Source of the DNA: Ignavibacteriales bacterium | Lineage (GTDB): Bacteria; Bacteroidota; Ignavibacteria; Ignavibacteriales; Ignavibacteriaceae | Direction of reading: 5' to 3' | DNA: 64,000 bases | Assembly (NCBI GenBank): GCA_016709765.1 | Contig: JADJMD010000013.1 | Coordinates: 496,001 to 560,000 of the forward strand | In this document: one piece after another, positions 15,092-24,868 of the stretch | How the letters are laid out: the number at the start of each line of letters is the position of its first letter | Position numbering within the stretch: the first letter of the stretch is position 1 | Notes under the pieces: generated by a model | What the model saw: only the letters and a program-made list of their open reading frames with translations | What the model was told of the DNA's origin: nothing | Database searches by the model: none | Made by a program: the position numbers and the translations under genes

Positions 15092-16786
15092 TCACTTTTC
15101 GATTTCCCAATTCCAGGCACTGTAAAATAAACCAAGCGGAGAAAATTTTATATTTTTTATTCGCTTGTTGTATGCGATAATATTATCAGACCAAAATAGA
15201 ATTGTTACTGGTTCATTATCTTTAAAAATATTACACGCATTTTTATAGATTGGAATCTTTTCTGATTCATCCTGTGATGGTTTTACTTCATTCAATAATC
15301 TTTCAAGTTCATAATTAGAAAAACTAGAAAAGTTCAACATTCCTTTGTCGGGATTTGAGCTCCAGTAATGATCTAACTTTAATGGTATTTCAATACTCCA
15401 GCCGGCAATCCAGGCATCATATCTTCTAGAAAGCAAGCCATCAACAAGTTCGTTTTTTTCAACTAATACTAATTGAGCATCAATCCCAATTTCTTTCAGG
15501 TTGTTTTTTATTATTGTTGCTGTAAATTCTCTTTTAGAATTTCCGGAAGCAGAATACATTTTAAATGAAAAAGCCTCACTATTTTTTTCGAGAATTCCAT
15601 CGCCATTTAAATCTTTCCAACCTTCTTCCTCTAACATTTTTTTTGCATGTACTGGATTATATTCCAAGTTTCTTAAAGAATCATCTAAATAAGATTTAAA
15701 TATTGGTGAAATTGGTGAATCATAAATTTCACCATACTTGCCAACAACGGTTTGAAATATTTCTTTTCGATTTATAGCAAGAGAAAGAGCTTTGCGTGTT
15801 TTTGCAGATGAAAAAAACTTATTAGGCTTATTTTGTTTATTTAATTTGGCTATGGGATCAATGTGATTCCATCCAACATAATCATAATTTCTCCCTTTGA
15901 TAGAGCCGATATTGATCTTGCTGTTTTCAGTTAGTTCTTTAACTTTTTCAGATTTGATATCTTCTATTAAATCTATTTCACCACTTTTAAGTTGAGTGAG
16001 AAGTGAGTATTCATCCGGAATAATTTTAAAAATAATTTCTTGAACTTTATTCGGATCGAACAAATAACAACTGCTATCTGTCCACAAATGAATTTTTTGA
16101 TCTCTTTCCCATTTATAAAGTTTAAATGGACCACTTGTAACCGGATTAAAATTAATTTCAGCCGTTTGAATATTTTCTCTTTTTAGATTACTATAAACAT
16201 GCGCTGGTAATATTGCGTGATTTATATCTAACAAAGAAAAATTTAGATAGTCTTTAAAGAAAATAGTTAAGCTTGTTTCGGAATTTTTTCTAAATGTCTT
16301 TTTAAGATCAATATGCAAATCTTCTGACGCATAAAAATTCTCAAACAAACCGAATAACCTGCTGTTAACTTTTGGATCAGAATAAACATCAAAACTAAAA
16401 ATTATGTCATCAATAGTAATGGGTTTACCATCAGACCATTTTGCATCCGTTCTAATATTTAGCGTAACAAAATTTGAGTCTTTATTAATCTCCCAACTTT
16501 CTGCAAGCATTGGTGTAAATTCTATTATACCCAATGAATCATTCCAGTTTTCATTTGCGGGTTTAAGAAAAAGTAAATCTAACAAATGTCCTTCCTGCAA
16601 ATCAAAAGCGTAAAGCGGACTTATGGTTGCAACATCGGATTGTATGCCAACAACCACTACTTCTTTTTTCTTTTCGGATGATTGGGAGCAGGCCGTAAAT
16701 ACATTTAAATACAATAATGAAATTGTAAATAATGTTAAATAAAAGGTCGTTTTTAATCTATGAGTTGAAGTTAAATAAGATTTCAT
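15092..16786 (-). CDS. Peptide-type ABC transporter substrate-binding lipoprotein (SBP_bac_5)
   Basis: 564 residues. A long leader ends in a lipobox-like FTAC near residue 33. The mature protein then follows the DppA/OppA pattern: ATISPLYAFD at the start, LAESWEI and WSDGKPIT, TSGPFKLYKW, NKPNKFFSSAKTRKALSLAI and a C-terminal region with GWSIEIPL. It should bind oligopeptides or similar solutes in the periplasm. No permease or ATPase gene is adjacent, so its transporter is elsewhere or it acts alone. The gene stands alone, with a 169-bp gap to the TPR operon downstream of which it is not transcribed. Confidence 0.87.
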   Translation of the reverse strand: MKSYLTSTHRLKTTFYLTLFTISLLYLNVFTACSQSSEKKKEVVVVGIQSDVATISPLYAFDLQEGHLLDLLFLKPANENWNDSLGIIEFTPMLAESWEINKDSNFVTLNIRTDAKWSDGKPITIDDIIFSFDVYSDPKVNSRLFGLFENFYASEDLHIDLKKTFRKNSETSLTIFFKDYLNFSLLDINHAILPAHVYSNLKRENIQTAEINFNPVTSGPFKLYKWERDQKIHLWTDSSCYLFDPNKVQEIIFKIIPDEYSLLTQLKSGEIDLIEDIKSEKVKELTENSKINIGSIKGRNYDYVGWNHIDPIAKLNKQNKPNKFFSSAKTRKALSLAINRKEIFQTVVGKYGEIYDSPISPIFKSYLDDSLRNLEYNPVHAKKMLEEEGWKDLNGDGILEKNSEAFSFKMYSASGNSKREFTATIIKNNLKEIGIDAQLVLVEKNELVDGLLSRRYDAWIAGWSIEIPLKLDHYWSSNPDKGMLNFSSFSNYELERLLNEVKPSQDESEKIPIYKNACNIFKDNEPVTILFWSDNIIAYNKRIKNIKFSPLGLFYSAWNWEIEK

Positions 16787-16895
16787 TTGCGTTTAATTAT
16801 TTATAATTAACTTTTTAAAGTTACTATTGTTAATAGTTAAAAAGTAGATATTATATTTTTTTACAAAATGAATTATGATAGGCAAAGAGTTACAT

Positions 16896-16951
16896 GAAAA
16901 ATACAGTTAAATATGTAGAACATTATCTTCCAAATAATGTACATCTAACTG
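16896..16951 (-). terminator. Terminator of the lipoprotein/TPR operon
   Basis: On the minus strand an imperfect stem (CAGTTAGATGTACATTAT against ATAATGTTCTACATATTTAACTG, 7-nt loop) is followed by TATTTTTC. It begins just after the TPR gene stop at 16956. Confidence 0.7.
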
Positions 16952-16955
16952 CTTT

Positions 16956-18164
16956 TTATTTTTTTTTGAATTCCTTTAAAATCTTTTCTGCAGATTTCAA
17001 ATGAACTTCAGCTTCGGCTTTTCTATGTTCTTGCTTGAGTAAATTTCCAAGCTCCTGAGAACTTTCAGCTTTATTATATTTGTTTTCAAAATCATCATTT
17101 AACCTGATGCTGTTCTCAAATAACTCTTCAGAAAGTTCAAAGTTATTAAGGTTTGATTGAATTATTCCTTTAATTCTATAAATATCTGCAATAGATAAAG
17201 TGTCATTCAACTTACAAGCAACCTCCATCGCTTTATCGGTAAATGCATCCGCTAAAGGTAGGTTTTTAAGTTTTGTATAGATGAAAGCTTTACCAATGTA
17301 AGAAACTGCTGAGTTGGATTGATAATTATTTTCAATAGAAAGAGTAATAGAACTATTAAATTGTTCTAAAGCTAAATAGTATTCGCCCATCCTTGTGTAG
17401 AGCATTCCGATGTTATGATATACTCTTGCAATACGGCTTTTATCATTTAAACTTTTAAACTTTTCGATTGAATCTTTGTAATTCCAGATAGCTTTTTCAT
17501 AATCTCCATAAATAGTGTAAATAATACCAAGGTTTGTTAAGATCATTGCCTGTGTTGAAAGATCATCACTTTCTTTAAGGATCACTAAAGCTGCTTCAAA
17601 ATGAGTTAAAGCTTTTTTGAATTCTCCTTTTTCACCGTATATGGTGCCAAGCATATTTTCGCATTTTGCAAAACCTTTAAGGTAGTTTACACTTCTAAAA
17701 CTTGAGTATGCTTCTTCAAGATAAAAATCACAGTCTTCCCATTGTGCTTGAGTCCAATAGATTTTTGATATAAGCAAATTTGCGTCACCATTAAAAATTC
17801 TAAAATCTTCATTAGCGCCAATTGCATTTTTAAGATCAGTTAAAATTTCTAACGCAAAAGCCTGATTACCAATCTTTATCATCAGTTGAGCAAGTTCTAA
17901 TAATAAACTGTAGTATTTATCTTTTAATAAAAGTCTTTCAGAAAGCGTAATTATTTTATCAACAATAACCCTTTCATCAACACCATCAGGAAATTGATAA
18001 TTAATGTGCCGCTGGTCTATTTCTGGAATATCAGCGTCAATCATTTCAAAGGAATTGGCATAAACTTTTACAGCCTTAATAAATTCATCAGCATCAGACT
18101 GTGAAAGAAAGTTTATCAGTACATCTTTAACGTGTGTGATAATTTTTTCTGTATTATTGTTCAT
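16956..18164 (-). CDS. Tetratricopeptide repeat protein (second of a pair)
   Basis: 402 residues, cytoplasmic: no signal peptide or membrane segment. An N-terminal helical region (about 1-110) is followed by about eight TPR units from roughly 120 to 390, with typical pairs such as GEKGEFKKALTHFEAAL, IYGDYEKAIWNYKDSI and RMGEYYLALEQFNSSI. TPR arrays bind other proteins. Its start lies inside the end of the upstream TPR gene (11-bp overlap), with AGAGGT as ribosome site. The two proteins are clearly related in repeat order (both pass KLNDTLSIADIYRIKG-like and LDDKLTIADIYRVRG-like repeats), so the pair arose by duplication. The partner and pathway are unknown. Confidence 0.85.
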   Translation of the reverse strand: MNNNTEKIITHVKDVLINFLSQSDADEFIKAVKVYANSFEMIDADIPEIDQRHINYQFPDGVDERVIVDKIITLSERLLLKDKYYSLLLELAQLMIKIGNQAFALEILTDLKNAIGANEDFRIFNGDANLLISKIYWTQAQWEDCDFYLEEAYSSFRSVNYLKGFAKCENMLGTIYGEKGEFKKALTHFEAALVILKESDDLSTQAMILTNLGIIYTIYGDYEKAIWNYKDSIEKFKSLNDKSRIARVYHNIGMLYTRMGEYYLALEQFNSSITLSIENNYQSNSAVSYIGKAFIYTKLKNLPLADAFTDKAMEVACKLNDTLSIADIYRIKGIIQSNLNNFELSEELFENSIRLNDDFENKYNKAESSQELGNLLKQEHRKAEAEVHLKSAEKILKEFKKK

Positions 18165-19422
18165 TTTGAACCTCTACTGCATTTGATTGAACAGTTTCCA
18201 AACCTAACATTTTTTCAATCACTAAAATCTTATCCTTTACGTTTGTTTTTCTGTAATAATCAAGCGCCTGGTGTAAATAGTTATTTCCTAATTCGTGTTT
18301 ACCTTCCTCTTTATAAATAGAGGCAAGTTCTGCAGAAGTTTCTGCAATGTTTAAACTATTGCGCTGTTTGGTATTAATCCGCAAGCTTATCATCAAGTAG
18401 GATTTTGCTGTTTGGGTATCATTAAGTTGTTTTGCAATCATTCCTCTAACTCGATATATATCAGCAATGGTAAGCTTATCATCAAGATTGTGGCTTATTG
18501 ACAATGCTTTATCTGCAAATTCCTTTGCTATTCTTAGATCTTGATTTGCAATTAGAATTTGTGACTTTGCTAAATACAAAAGTGCAAGCGAACTCCAATA
18601 TTGATTTTCGACAGCAATATCAATTCCTTTATCAAAAGCTGCTAGAGCGGATTTAGTATCATTATACTGTAAAAAATTTGTTCCGATGTTATGATATAAC
18701 TCCGAAACTTTCTTTAAATCTTTTATCTCTTTATAGATGTTTAATGATATTTCCAGGTGCTCTACTGCTTCATCTGTATTACCAAGTATGCTGTTAACAA
18801 TACCAAGGTTTGCCTCTATTTTAGCATTAAGCTCTTTTTCATCAGATTCATTGGCAAAAAACAAACTTTGATTAAAATATGTTTTTGCTCTTTCAATATC
18901 ACCCATTTCACCGGAAATGGAACCTAACATGTTAAAGCAATTTGATATTCCAGCTTTATCGTTTGTTTCTTTGTAGATTGATTCAGCTTCTGTTACCAAA
19001 GAGATGCTACGAGTCCAATTAGCTTTACGGCTACTGATATCAGCCAATCCAATAAGGGATTTTGCCTTTAAACTTTTGTTTTTAGTTCTTCGGTTTATTT
19101 TATTAAAGATTTCTTGAGCTAAATAATACTTGCCTGCATCATTACAGATTTCGCCAAGTTTCAAGATAAATTCAAAATATTTATCAGATTCAAGTCTTTT
19201 TTCTGCAAATGTTATGGCTCTATCAATCTGCATTCGATTACAATTATCTTCTATTTTGATATTTAATTGCTTTTTGTACAAATCACTAATCTGCGCTGAA
19301 ACTTTATCAGTTGAGGCTGAATGGTTAGTATCAAAAATCAATTTCTTATAATCATCTTCAGCAAAATAATCCCTCAAGAGATTTTTAATCTCACTATCAT
19401 ATGTATTTACTGAGTTTTGCAT
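18154..19422 (-). CDS. Tetratricopeptide repeat protein (first of a pair)
   Basis: 422 residues, soluble. An N-terminal helical region contains DRAITFAEKRLESDKYFEFI, the counterpart of the DKIITLSERLLLKDKYYSLL segment in the downstream paralogue. TPR units then run from about 115 to 400 (EMGDIERAKTYFNQSL, LGNTDEAVEHLEISL, YNDTKSALAAFDKGI). No enzyme or DNA-binding domain is attached. It follows the two lipoprotein genes by 18 bp and overlaps the next TPR gene. It is probably a cytoplasmic scaffold or regulator; this is inference from fold only. Confidence 0.85.
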   Translation of the reverse strand: MQNSVNTYDSEIKNLLRDYFAEDDYKKLIFDTNHSASTDKVSAQISDLYKKQLNIKIEDNCNRMQIDRAITFAEKRLESDKYFEFILKLGEICNDAGKYYLAQEIFNKINRRTKNKSLKAKSLIGLADISSRKANWTRSISLVTEAESIYKETNDKAGISNCFNMLGSISGEMGDIERAKTYFNQSLFFANESDEKELNAKIEANLGIVNSILGNTDEAVEHLEISLNIYKEIKDLKKVSELYHNIGTNFLQYNDTKSALAAFDKGIDIAVENQYWSSLALLYLAKSQILIANQDLRIAKEFADKALSISHNLDDKLTIADIYRVRGMIAKQLNDTQTAKSYLMISLRINTKQRNSLNIAETSAELASIYKEEGKHELGNNYLHQALDYYRKTNVKDKILVIEKMLGLETVQSNAVEVQNEQ

Positions 19423-19440
19423 CTTTAATCTCTTGGTTAA

Positions 19441-20004
19441 TTAGTTAACAAAACCATATCTAGAAAAATGATTTAATCTGGCATTTGTAACTTTAAGAGT
19501 TCCAGTTGCTGCATCCATAGTTATAGAATCATACACAACACCCGTTATTGAACCGTCTTGAGCAACGTAAACAAAATCCAAAGTATTCGAATTTATTCCA
19601 GTTAAATCTAACCCGGAGATAGTTAGAGTATATTTCACAGCAATATTAAACTGCATTGCAGGTCCAAACTCTAAAGAAGCTGTTTCAGTATTAAATGTTT
19701 GTGTGATGGTCTTTCCACCGCTAAATGAATTTGACGGAAAATTGAGCTGAGAGGTTAATGTAACTAAACCAGAAGTACCCTGATAATCAAATTGTTCATT
19801 AAAATATCCACCATTGTATCCGTTAATATATTTTGATTCGGTATAAATGGTTTCGATTGAGAGAGCACGTACTGGTCTTGGCAGTTCAATTAATTTTAAC
19901 TGCTTGTTGTTCGCTGAATCATCCGGGGAGATAACATTTGCATCGGGGTTACATCCAAATAGCAACGCTATCATTATCAGGTTGATTGTTATGAACTTTT
20001 TCAT
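19441..20004 (-). CDS. Lipoprotein, paralogue of the upstream gene
   Basis: 187 residues. A leader with lipobox ALLFGC puts Cys18 at the mature N-terminus. The mature domain is beta-rich and contains SSNSFSGGKTITQTF-like and SLEFGPAMQFNIAVKYTL segments. These align with SFSGTKNI and IKFSPAIAFNIPAKLNL in the gene upstream, and both proteins end in NxRLNHFSRYGFV / NAELPHFSRYIFV. A shared, unnamed domain of about 120 residues is therefore likely. SD AAGGATC is seen. Membrane-anchored, facing periplasm or surface. It is the second gene of the four-gene operon. I do not recognise the family with confidence. Confidence 0.75.
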   Translation of the reverse strand: MKKFITINLIMIALLFGCNPDANVISPDDSANNKQLKLIELPRPVRALSIETIYTESKYINGYNGGYFNEQFDYQGTSGLVTLTSQLNFPSNSFSGGKTITQTFNTETASLEFGPAMQFNIAVKYTLTISGLDLTGINSNTLDFVYVAQDGSITGVVYDSITMDAATGTLKVTNARLNHFSRYGFVN

Positions 20005-20040
20005 TGTTGATCCTTTATCTGTTAGAGAATAAATTAATTT

Positions 20041-20634
20041 TTATAAACTTTTTCTTACGAATATATATCTTGAGAAATGCGGTAACTCTGCGTTTTTAAC
20101 ATAAATTTGTTTTGTATTCCACTTTATTTTACATTCATTTTTAAGAATAAATTCAATGGTACCATCATCAGCGCGGTAAACAAAATCTGAAGTTGAATTA
20201 GCATCAAATCCTAAGCTTGAAAGATTAATACCGGAAAAATTGAGATTGAGTTTTGCAGGAATATTAAATGCAATGGCAGGAGAAAACTTAATCGATCCAC
20301 TTGATGGATCTGGACTAATGGCTATATTTTTTGTACCGCTAAAAGAGTTTGGTTCAAAAGTTATGTCTGCATTTATAGTAACTAAATTACCTTCCCAATC
20401 CGTAAAAACAGTATCTAAAGTAATGTGTCCACCGACAATTCCATCTATTTCTTTCTGGATAATAAAAACATCATCATAATCCAAAACATCCAGTCCAACT
20501 TCATGATGAAATTTAGGTGAATCTTGAGATACTTTTGTCGAATTTTCGGCGGGCAAAATTGAATCTACATTAGATTCGCAGCCAAGAGGTAATAAAAGCG
20601 TAATAATTAAGAAAAAATAATTCAAAGATTTCAT
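20041..20634 (-). CDS. Lipoprotein, first gene of the lipoprotein/TPR operon
   Basis: 197 residues from the ATG at 20634. A longer in-frame start at 20712 would put 26 residues before the signal peptide, so it was rejected. The leader ends LLPLGC (lipobox). The mature part has the same beta-rich domain as the next gene, with DFVYRADDGTIEF, matching DFVYVAQDGSITG, and the ending HFSRYIFV. The gap to the next gene is 36 bp. The role is unknown. The order (two lipoproteins, two cytoplasmic TPR proteins) has no membrane-spanning link, so any connection between the compartments would need another protein. Confidence 0.72.
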   Translation of the reverse strand: MKSLNYFFLIITLLLPLGCESNVDSILPAENSTKVSQDSPKFHHEVGLDVLDYDDVFIIQKEIDGIVGGHITLDTVFTDWEGNLVTINADITFEPNSFSGTKNIAISPDPSSGSIKFSPAIAFNIPAKLNLNFSGINLSSLGFDANSTSDFVYRADDGTIEFILKNECKIKWNTKQIYVKNAELPHFSRYIFVRKSL

Positions 20635-20947
20635 TGGGTTCTTAAATGTTGTTAAACTTGTTCGAAATAGTTTAAGCTTAACACATCGCCACAAATGAAA
20701 CTTTTTTCCCAAAAGCGAGTTAAGATTTTCACTAATTGTGCCATTTTATAAATATGGTAGTTAGTGGTAACAAATGCGTTTTCAGCCCGATTTCAGGCCG
20801 TATGAGTATTTCAAGTTGAAACAGTTCTATCTTTTGTATCAATAAGCAACAAGCCCCTAGTAAAGGCAGATTTGAGAAACAATCTCATGTTTTTGTAAAT
20901 TGTTGTTGAAAGAATTTACAATCTAAACAGAAGCTAATTTTAAGTTA
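20635..20947. other. Divergent promoter region, no gene seen
   Basis: 313 bp between the divergently transcribed lipoprotein operon and the histidine kinase gene. No open frame with a ribosome site, no convincing hairpin and no operator-like direct repeat was found. The divergent arrangement would allow the kinase and the operon to share control, but nothing in the sequence proves it. Confidence 0.6.
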
Positions 20948-22393
20948 ATGGAAATTTTAGACCAATTATCGATTGCCACATTTATAATAGATGAAACTGG
21001 TAAAATCATTTATCTAAACAAAGCTGCATGCAGTTTTATCGGCAATACTAAAGAAAAATGCTTATCCAAAGATTTTTTTACTTTTATTCAGGATAAAAAC
21101 TCATTGCAATCAATTCTCAAAAATCCAGATCCAAAATCTTTACCTCAAACTATTGAGATCAGATTTAATAGAATAAATGGTAAGTCCTTTTATACAATTC
21201 TATCAATCAACAATTATTTAAATACGGAAACGCAGCAGAATCAGTTTATTATTTCGTTAGTGGATCTCACAAATCAAAAAATGCAAGTTGAGTTAATTAA
21301 AGAAAATCAGCTAAGATTTGAAAACATAGCAAACTCTGCCCCTGTTATGATTTGGATTACGGATGTAAATGGATTATTTAATTTTGTAAATCAAATTTGG
21401 TGCGATTTTACCGGAAGAACTATTGGTGATGAATTAGGTTTAAACTGGGTACAAGATATTCATCCCGAAGATTTAAAACTATTTATGGAAATTTATAGTC
21501 AAGCACTAGAAAATCGAACACCATTTTCTCATCAGTTTAGATTCAAAAGAAATGATGGGATATATAGATGGTTGATGATTAGCGGAATCCACAGATTTAA
21601 TGATCAAAAAGATTTTCTTGGTTTGATTGGGACTTGCATTGATATTACAAAACAAAAAGAAAATGAAGAATATATAAAAAAAATTAATGATGAACTTGAA
21701 AGCGCTACAAAGAATAAAGACAAATTTTTCTCAATCATCTCACACGATTTGCGCAGCCCGCTTTCCGGCATTATGACTTTGTTGGATATAATGGTTACTG
21801 ATTATGATTCTTTGGAAGAAGATGAAAAAAAAGAAATTCTTTTTGAGGCTGCTAAAACATCAAAAAGTACATTCACTTTAATGGAAAATCTATTGGAGTG
21901 GTCAAGAGTACAAACAGGTAATATGAATTTTGAGCCGCAAAATATTTCATTAACATTAGTTTTAAATAATATTAAAAATCTTTATTCTCAAAAGTTAAAA
22001 GAAAAGGGGATTTCTTTAAACTTTGAATTTGAAACTGAGTTTTTTGCGTATGTCGATCTGCCGATCACTGAAACAATTTTAAGAAATCTTATCTCTAATG
22101 CAATTAAGTTTACTCCTGAATTTGGAATCATTCTGGTTTCTTTTGAAAATGTGGACGACAACATTGTTGTAAAAATTAAAGATACTGGCGTTGGGATAGA
22201 TACAGCTCAAATATCCAAACTATTTAAGCTTGATATTTCTTACTCAACTGTTGGGACAGCGGGTGAACGTGGGACTGGGCTTGGATTAATCCTCTGTAAA
22301 GAATTGGTTGAAAAACAGGGTGGGAAAATTTGGATAGAAAGTGAAGTCGGATCAGGGTCAACATTCTTTTTTACTTTACCAAGGGCTAAATAG
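20948..22393 (+). CDS. Soluble PAS-PAS sensor histidine kinase
   Basis: 481 residues with no membrane helix. PAS 1 covers about 1-112 (IDETGKIIYLNKAA), PAS 2 about 120-237 with a PAC segment (WITDVNGLFNFVNQ, RNDGIYRWLMISG). HisKA starts near 255, with phospho-acceptor His266 in FSIISHDLRSPL. The HATPase domain follows at about 355-478 (NLISNAIKFTP, DTGVGID, GTGLGLIL). It should sense a cytoplasmic or redox cue and phosphorylate a separate response regulator, as it has no receiver domain. No regulator gene is adjacent. It ends 6 bp from convergent priA. Confidence 0.9.
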   Translation: MEILDQLSIATFIIDETGKIIYLNKAACSFIGNTKEKCLSKDFFTFIQDKNSLQSILKNPDPKSLPQTIEIRFNRINGKSFYTILSINNYLNTETQQNQFIISLVDLTNQKMQVELIKENQLRFENIANSAPVMIWITDVNGLFNFVNQIWCDFTGRTIGDELGLNWVQDIHPEDLKLFMEIYSQALENRTPFSHQFRFKRNDGIYRWLMISGIHRFNDQKDFLGLIGTCIDITKQKENEEYIKKINDELESATKNKDKFFSIISHDLRSPLSGIMTLLDIMVTDYDSLEEDEKKEILFEAAKTSKSTFTLMENLLEWSRVQTGNMNFEPQNISLTLVLNNIKNLYSQKLKEKGISLNFEFETEFFAYVDLPITETILRNLISNAIKFTPEFGIILVSFENVDDNIVVKIKDTGVGIDTAQISKLFKLDISYSTVGTAGERGTGLGLILCKELVEKQGGKIWIESEVGSGSTFFFTLPRAK

Positions 22394-22399
22394 TTTTTT

Positions 22400-24868
22400 T
22401 TACACTATGCTCTGAGGATCAACATCGTAATAGAGCTTTACATCTTTATACCTGGATTTTTTATTAAACTCGACCCAAGCCTCTAAAATTGCTTTTCTTA
22501 AAATAGCTCCACCTGGATCATTTTCTTTATCGCTTTTTATAAGAATGTGATAACGAAAGTTGTTAAGTAATTTAAATATTTGTGCAGTCGTTGGATCAGA
22601 AATTTTTAAATAATTTTTATATCTGATAATCTCTTTGTAAAAATCATATGCTGCCCCTTGAGCTTTATCCATACTTGTATCTTTAGTTTCAATCAATGCA
22701 ATGCGGGTAAATGGTGGATAACCCATATTTTCTCTATCTGATTTTTCTTTTTCATAAAATCCATAGTAATCATTTTCCAGAACTTTACGCAGAACAAAAT
22801 GTTTTTCATTGTAAGTTTGAATAATAACTTCACCTTCAACTTTACTTCTTCCTGCTCTGCCCGACACCTGGGTAAGTAATTGAAATGTTCGTTCGTCAGC
22901 CCTAAAATCCGGAAGCCATAAAGTAGTTTCTGCAGATATAACTCCAACTAAAGTTACACGAGCAAAATCCAATCCTTTGGAAACCATTTGGGTTCCAACA
23001 AGAATATCGATGTCGCCCTTACCAAAGCTTAAAAGTAAATTACTCAGATATGCTTTTTTTGTGATAGAATCAGAATCAATTCTTTCAATTCTTGCATTTG
23101 GAAAGTAGAATTGTAGTTCATCTTCTACTCGTTCAGTTCCGGTTCCAAAATATTTTATGTTTATAGAACCACAGTGTGTGCAAGCACCGGGAACTGGTTT
23201 TGTCAATCCGCAGTAGTGACAATGAATTTTATTTTGATTGATATGAAATGTCATTGGCACAGAGCAATTTTCACACATTTCAACTTCGCCACAATCATTG
23301 CAAAATATCTGAGTTGAAAATCCTCGCCTGTTTTGTAAAATGATAATGCCTTCTTTTTTCTTTAATCGATCTTCTATTTTATCAATTAATATTTTAGAGA
23401 AAACGGTTTCGGACTTAGTTTTATTTTTTTCATGAGTAATGTTCACAAAAGTTATTTTGGGAAGTTTTGCATCATCAATTCGCTTAGGAAGTGAAAGTAA
23501 TTTGTACTTTTCGATTTTAGCGTTGTACATACTTTCAATAGATGGTGTGGCTGAACCAAGTAAAACGGGACAATTATAAATATTTCCGAGAACAACTGCA
23601 CCATCTCGTGCGTTGTACTTTGGAATCATATCTGAACTCTTGTAGCTTGCATCGTGCTCTTCATCCACCACAACTAACCCGATATTATTTAACGGTGCAA
23701 ATAAAGCCGATCGTGCGCCAATTACTACTTTAGATTTATCATTTAAAACTCGCCGCCAGGAATCGTATCTTTCCCCGGCAGACATTCTACTGTGGATTAC
23801 AGTAACTGTATCACCAAAGTTGTTAAAAAATCTTGATGTGATTTGTGGAGTTAATGAAATTTCCGGGACAAGGATCATTACAGTTTTATTTTTAGCAAGC
23901 GTTTGTTTTGCCAGCTCAATATAAACCTGAGTTTTGCCGCTGCCTGTTACTCCGTGTAATAAGAATGTTATAAATTTATTGGCGGTTAGTGCTTCTGCTA
24001 CTTTATCTACAACTTCTTGTTGCTGTTTAGTAAGTATTAATTCTTTATGAACTTCATTATAGTTTTCTTTATATCTTCTATCAACTTCTTTTTCAAAAAT
24101 ACTTACAAATCCTTTTTGCTCAAGTCCAATTAAAGATGATTGTGATGAATCAGTTTTATGCAAAAGCTCTGCAACAGGGAGTGATGTGCCTTTTGCTTCA
24201 ATCATTTTAAGTAAGATTTTTACTTGTTTAGGCGATTTACGATCAAGCTCAGGAAAGTTGGCATAAATTTCAGCAACATCTTTTGAAAGTTTTACAAATT
24301 TTACTTTTTTTGGTTTAACTTTTATGCCTTGCACTTCATCAACAATTGTTACAGCTCCCTGATTATGAAGTGAACGAATTTGTGAATAAATATTTTTTTT
24401 CTTTACAAGCTTTTGCAGAATAGAAAAACTTAATTCCTCTCGTTTTATTAGCTCAGAAAGTATTTTAAATTTGAGTGAGTCATTTTTCTTTTCTGATTGG
24501 AGAAGTTCCGCAATAAAATTTTTATCAACAATAATTTTTCTTTTTGTCTCTACATCTGTTCCTTGCGGAACAAGTAATTTTAAAGCTTCACCAAGCGAGC
24601 ATATATAATACTCGGAAAGCCATTGGTAAAATTTTAAGGTTTTACTTGTAAAGATTGGTTTATCATCTAGAATATCTGTGATCGGTTTTATTTCATCTTT
24701 ATTTAATGAAATTTTATTCGGCAGGTTTATTATAAATCCAGTTAGAGTACGCTTACCAAAAGGGGCAACTGCACGCACCCCAACTTTTGCAAATTCCTGT
24801 AAATCCTTTGGAATTAAATAAGTAAATGCTTTCCTAAATGGTAAAGGGAAAACAACTTCGACAAACAT
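22400..24868 (-). CDS. priA: Primosomal replication restart helicase PriA
   Basis: 822 residues, full length. N-terminal 3'-DNA-binding region (VEVVFPLPFRKAFTY, APFGKRTLTGFI), Walker A GVTGSGKT at 306-313, DEEH box at 402-405, and eight zinc-ligand cysteines at 523, 526, 532, 535, 550, 553, 563 and 566 in CxxC pairs. The helicase C-terminal motif is VGTQMVSKGLDF. It unwinds at stalled forks and reloads the replicative helicase. The start overlaps the stop of the upstream lipoprotein gene by 1 bp, so the two are translated from one message. Confidence 0.95.
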   Translation of the reverse strand: MFVEVVFPLPFRKAFTYLIPKDLQEFAKVGVRAVAPFGKRTLTGFIINLPNKISLNKDEIKPITDILDDKPIFTSKTLKFYQWLSEYYICSLGEALKLLVPQGTDVETKRKIIVDKNFIAELLQSEKKNDSLKFKILSELIKREELSFSILQKLVKKKNIYSQIRSLHNQGAVTIVDEVQGIKVKPKKVKFVKLSKDVAEIYANFPELDRKSPKQVKILLKMIEAKGTSLPVAELLHKTDSSQSSLIGLEQKGFVSIFEKEVDRRYKENYNEVHKELILTKQQQEVVDKVAEALTANKFITFLLHGVTGSGKTQVYIELAKQTLAKNKTVMILVPEISLTPQITSRFFNNFGDTVTVIHSRMSAGERYDSWRRVLNDKSKVVIGARSALFAPLNNIGLVVVDEEHDASYKSSDMIPKYNARDGAVVLGNIYNCPVLLGSATPSIESMYNAKIEKYKLLSLPKRIDDAKLPKITFVNITHEKNKTKSETVFSKILIDKIEDRLKKKEGIIILQNRRGFSTQIFCNDCGEVEMCENCSVPMTFHINQNKIHCHYCGLTKPVPGACTHCGSINIKYFGTGTERVEDELQFYFPNARIERIDSDSITKKAYLSNLLLSFGKGDIDILVGTQMVSKGLDFARVTLVGVISAETTLWLPDFRADERTFQLLTQVSGRAGRSKVEGEVIIQTYNEKHFVLRKVLENDYYGFYEKEKSDRENMGYPPFTRIALIETKDTSMDKAQGAAYDFYKEIIRYKNYLKISDPTTAQIFKLLNNFRYHILIKSDKENDPGGAILRKAILEAWVEFNKKSRYKDVKLYYDVDPQSIV

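Noticed and set aside
20948..22393. Kinase and lipoprotein/TPR operon as a two-component locus
   Set aside because: No response regulator is adjacent and no shared operator was seen; kept only as a possibility.
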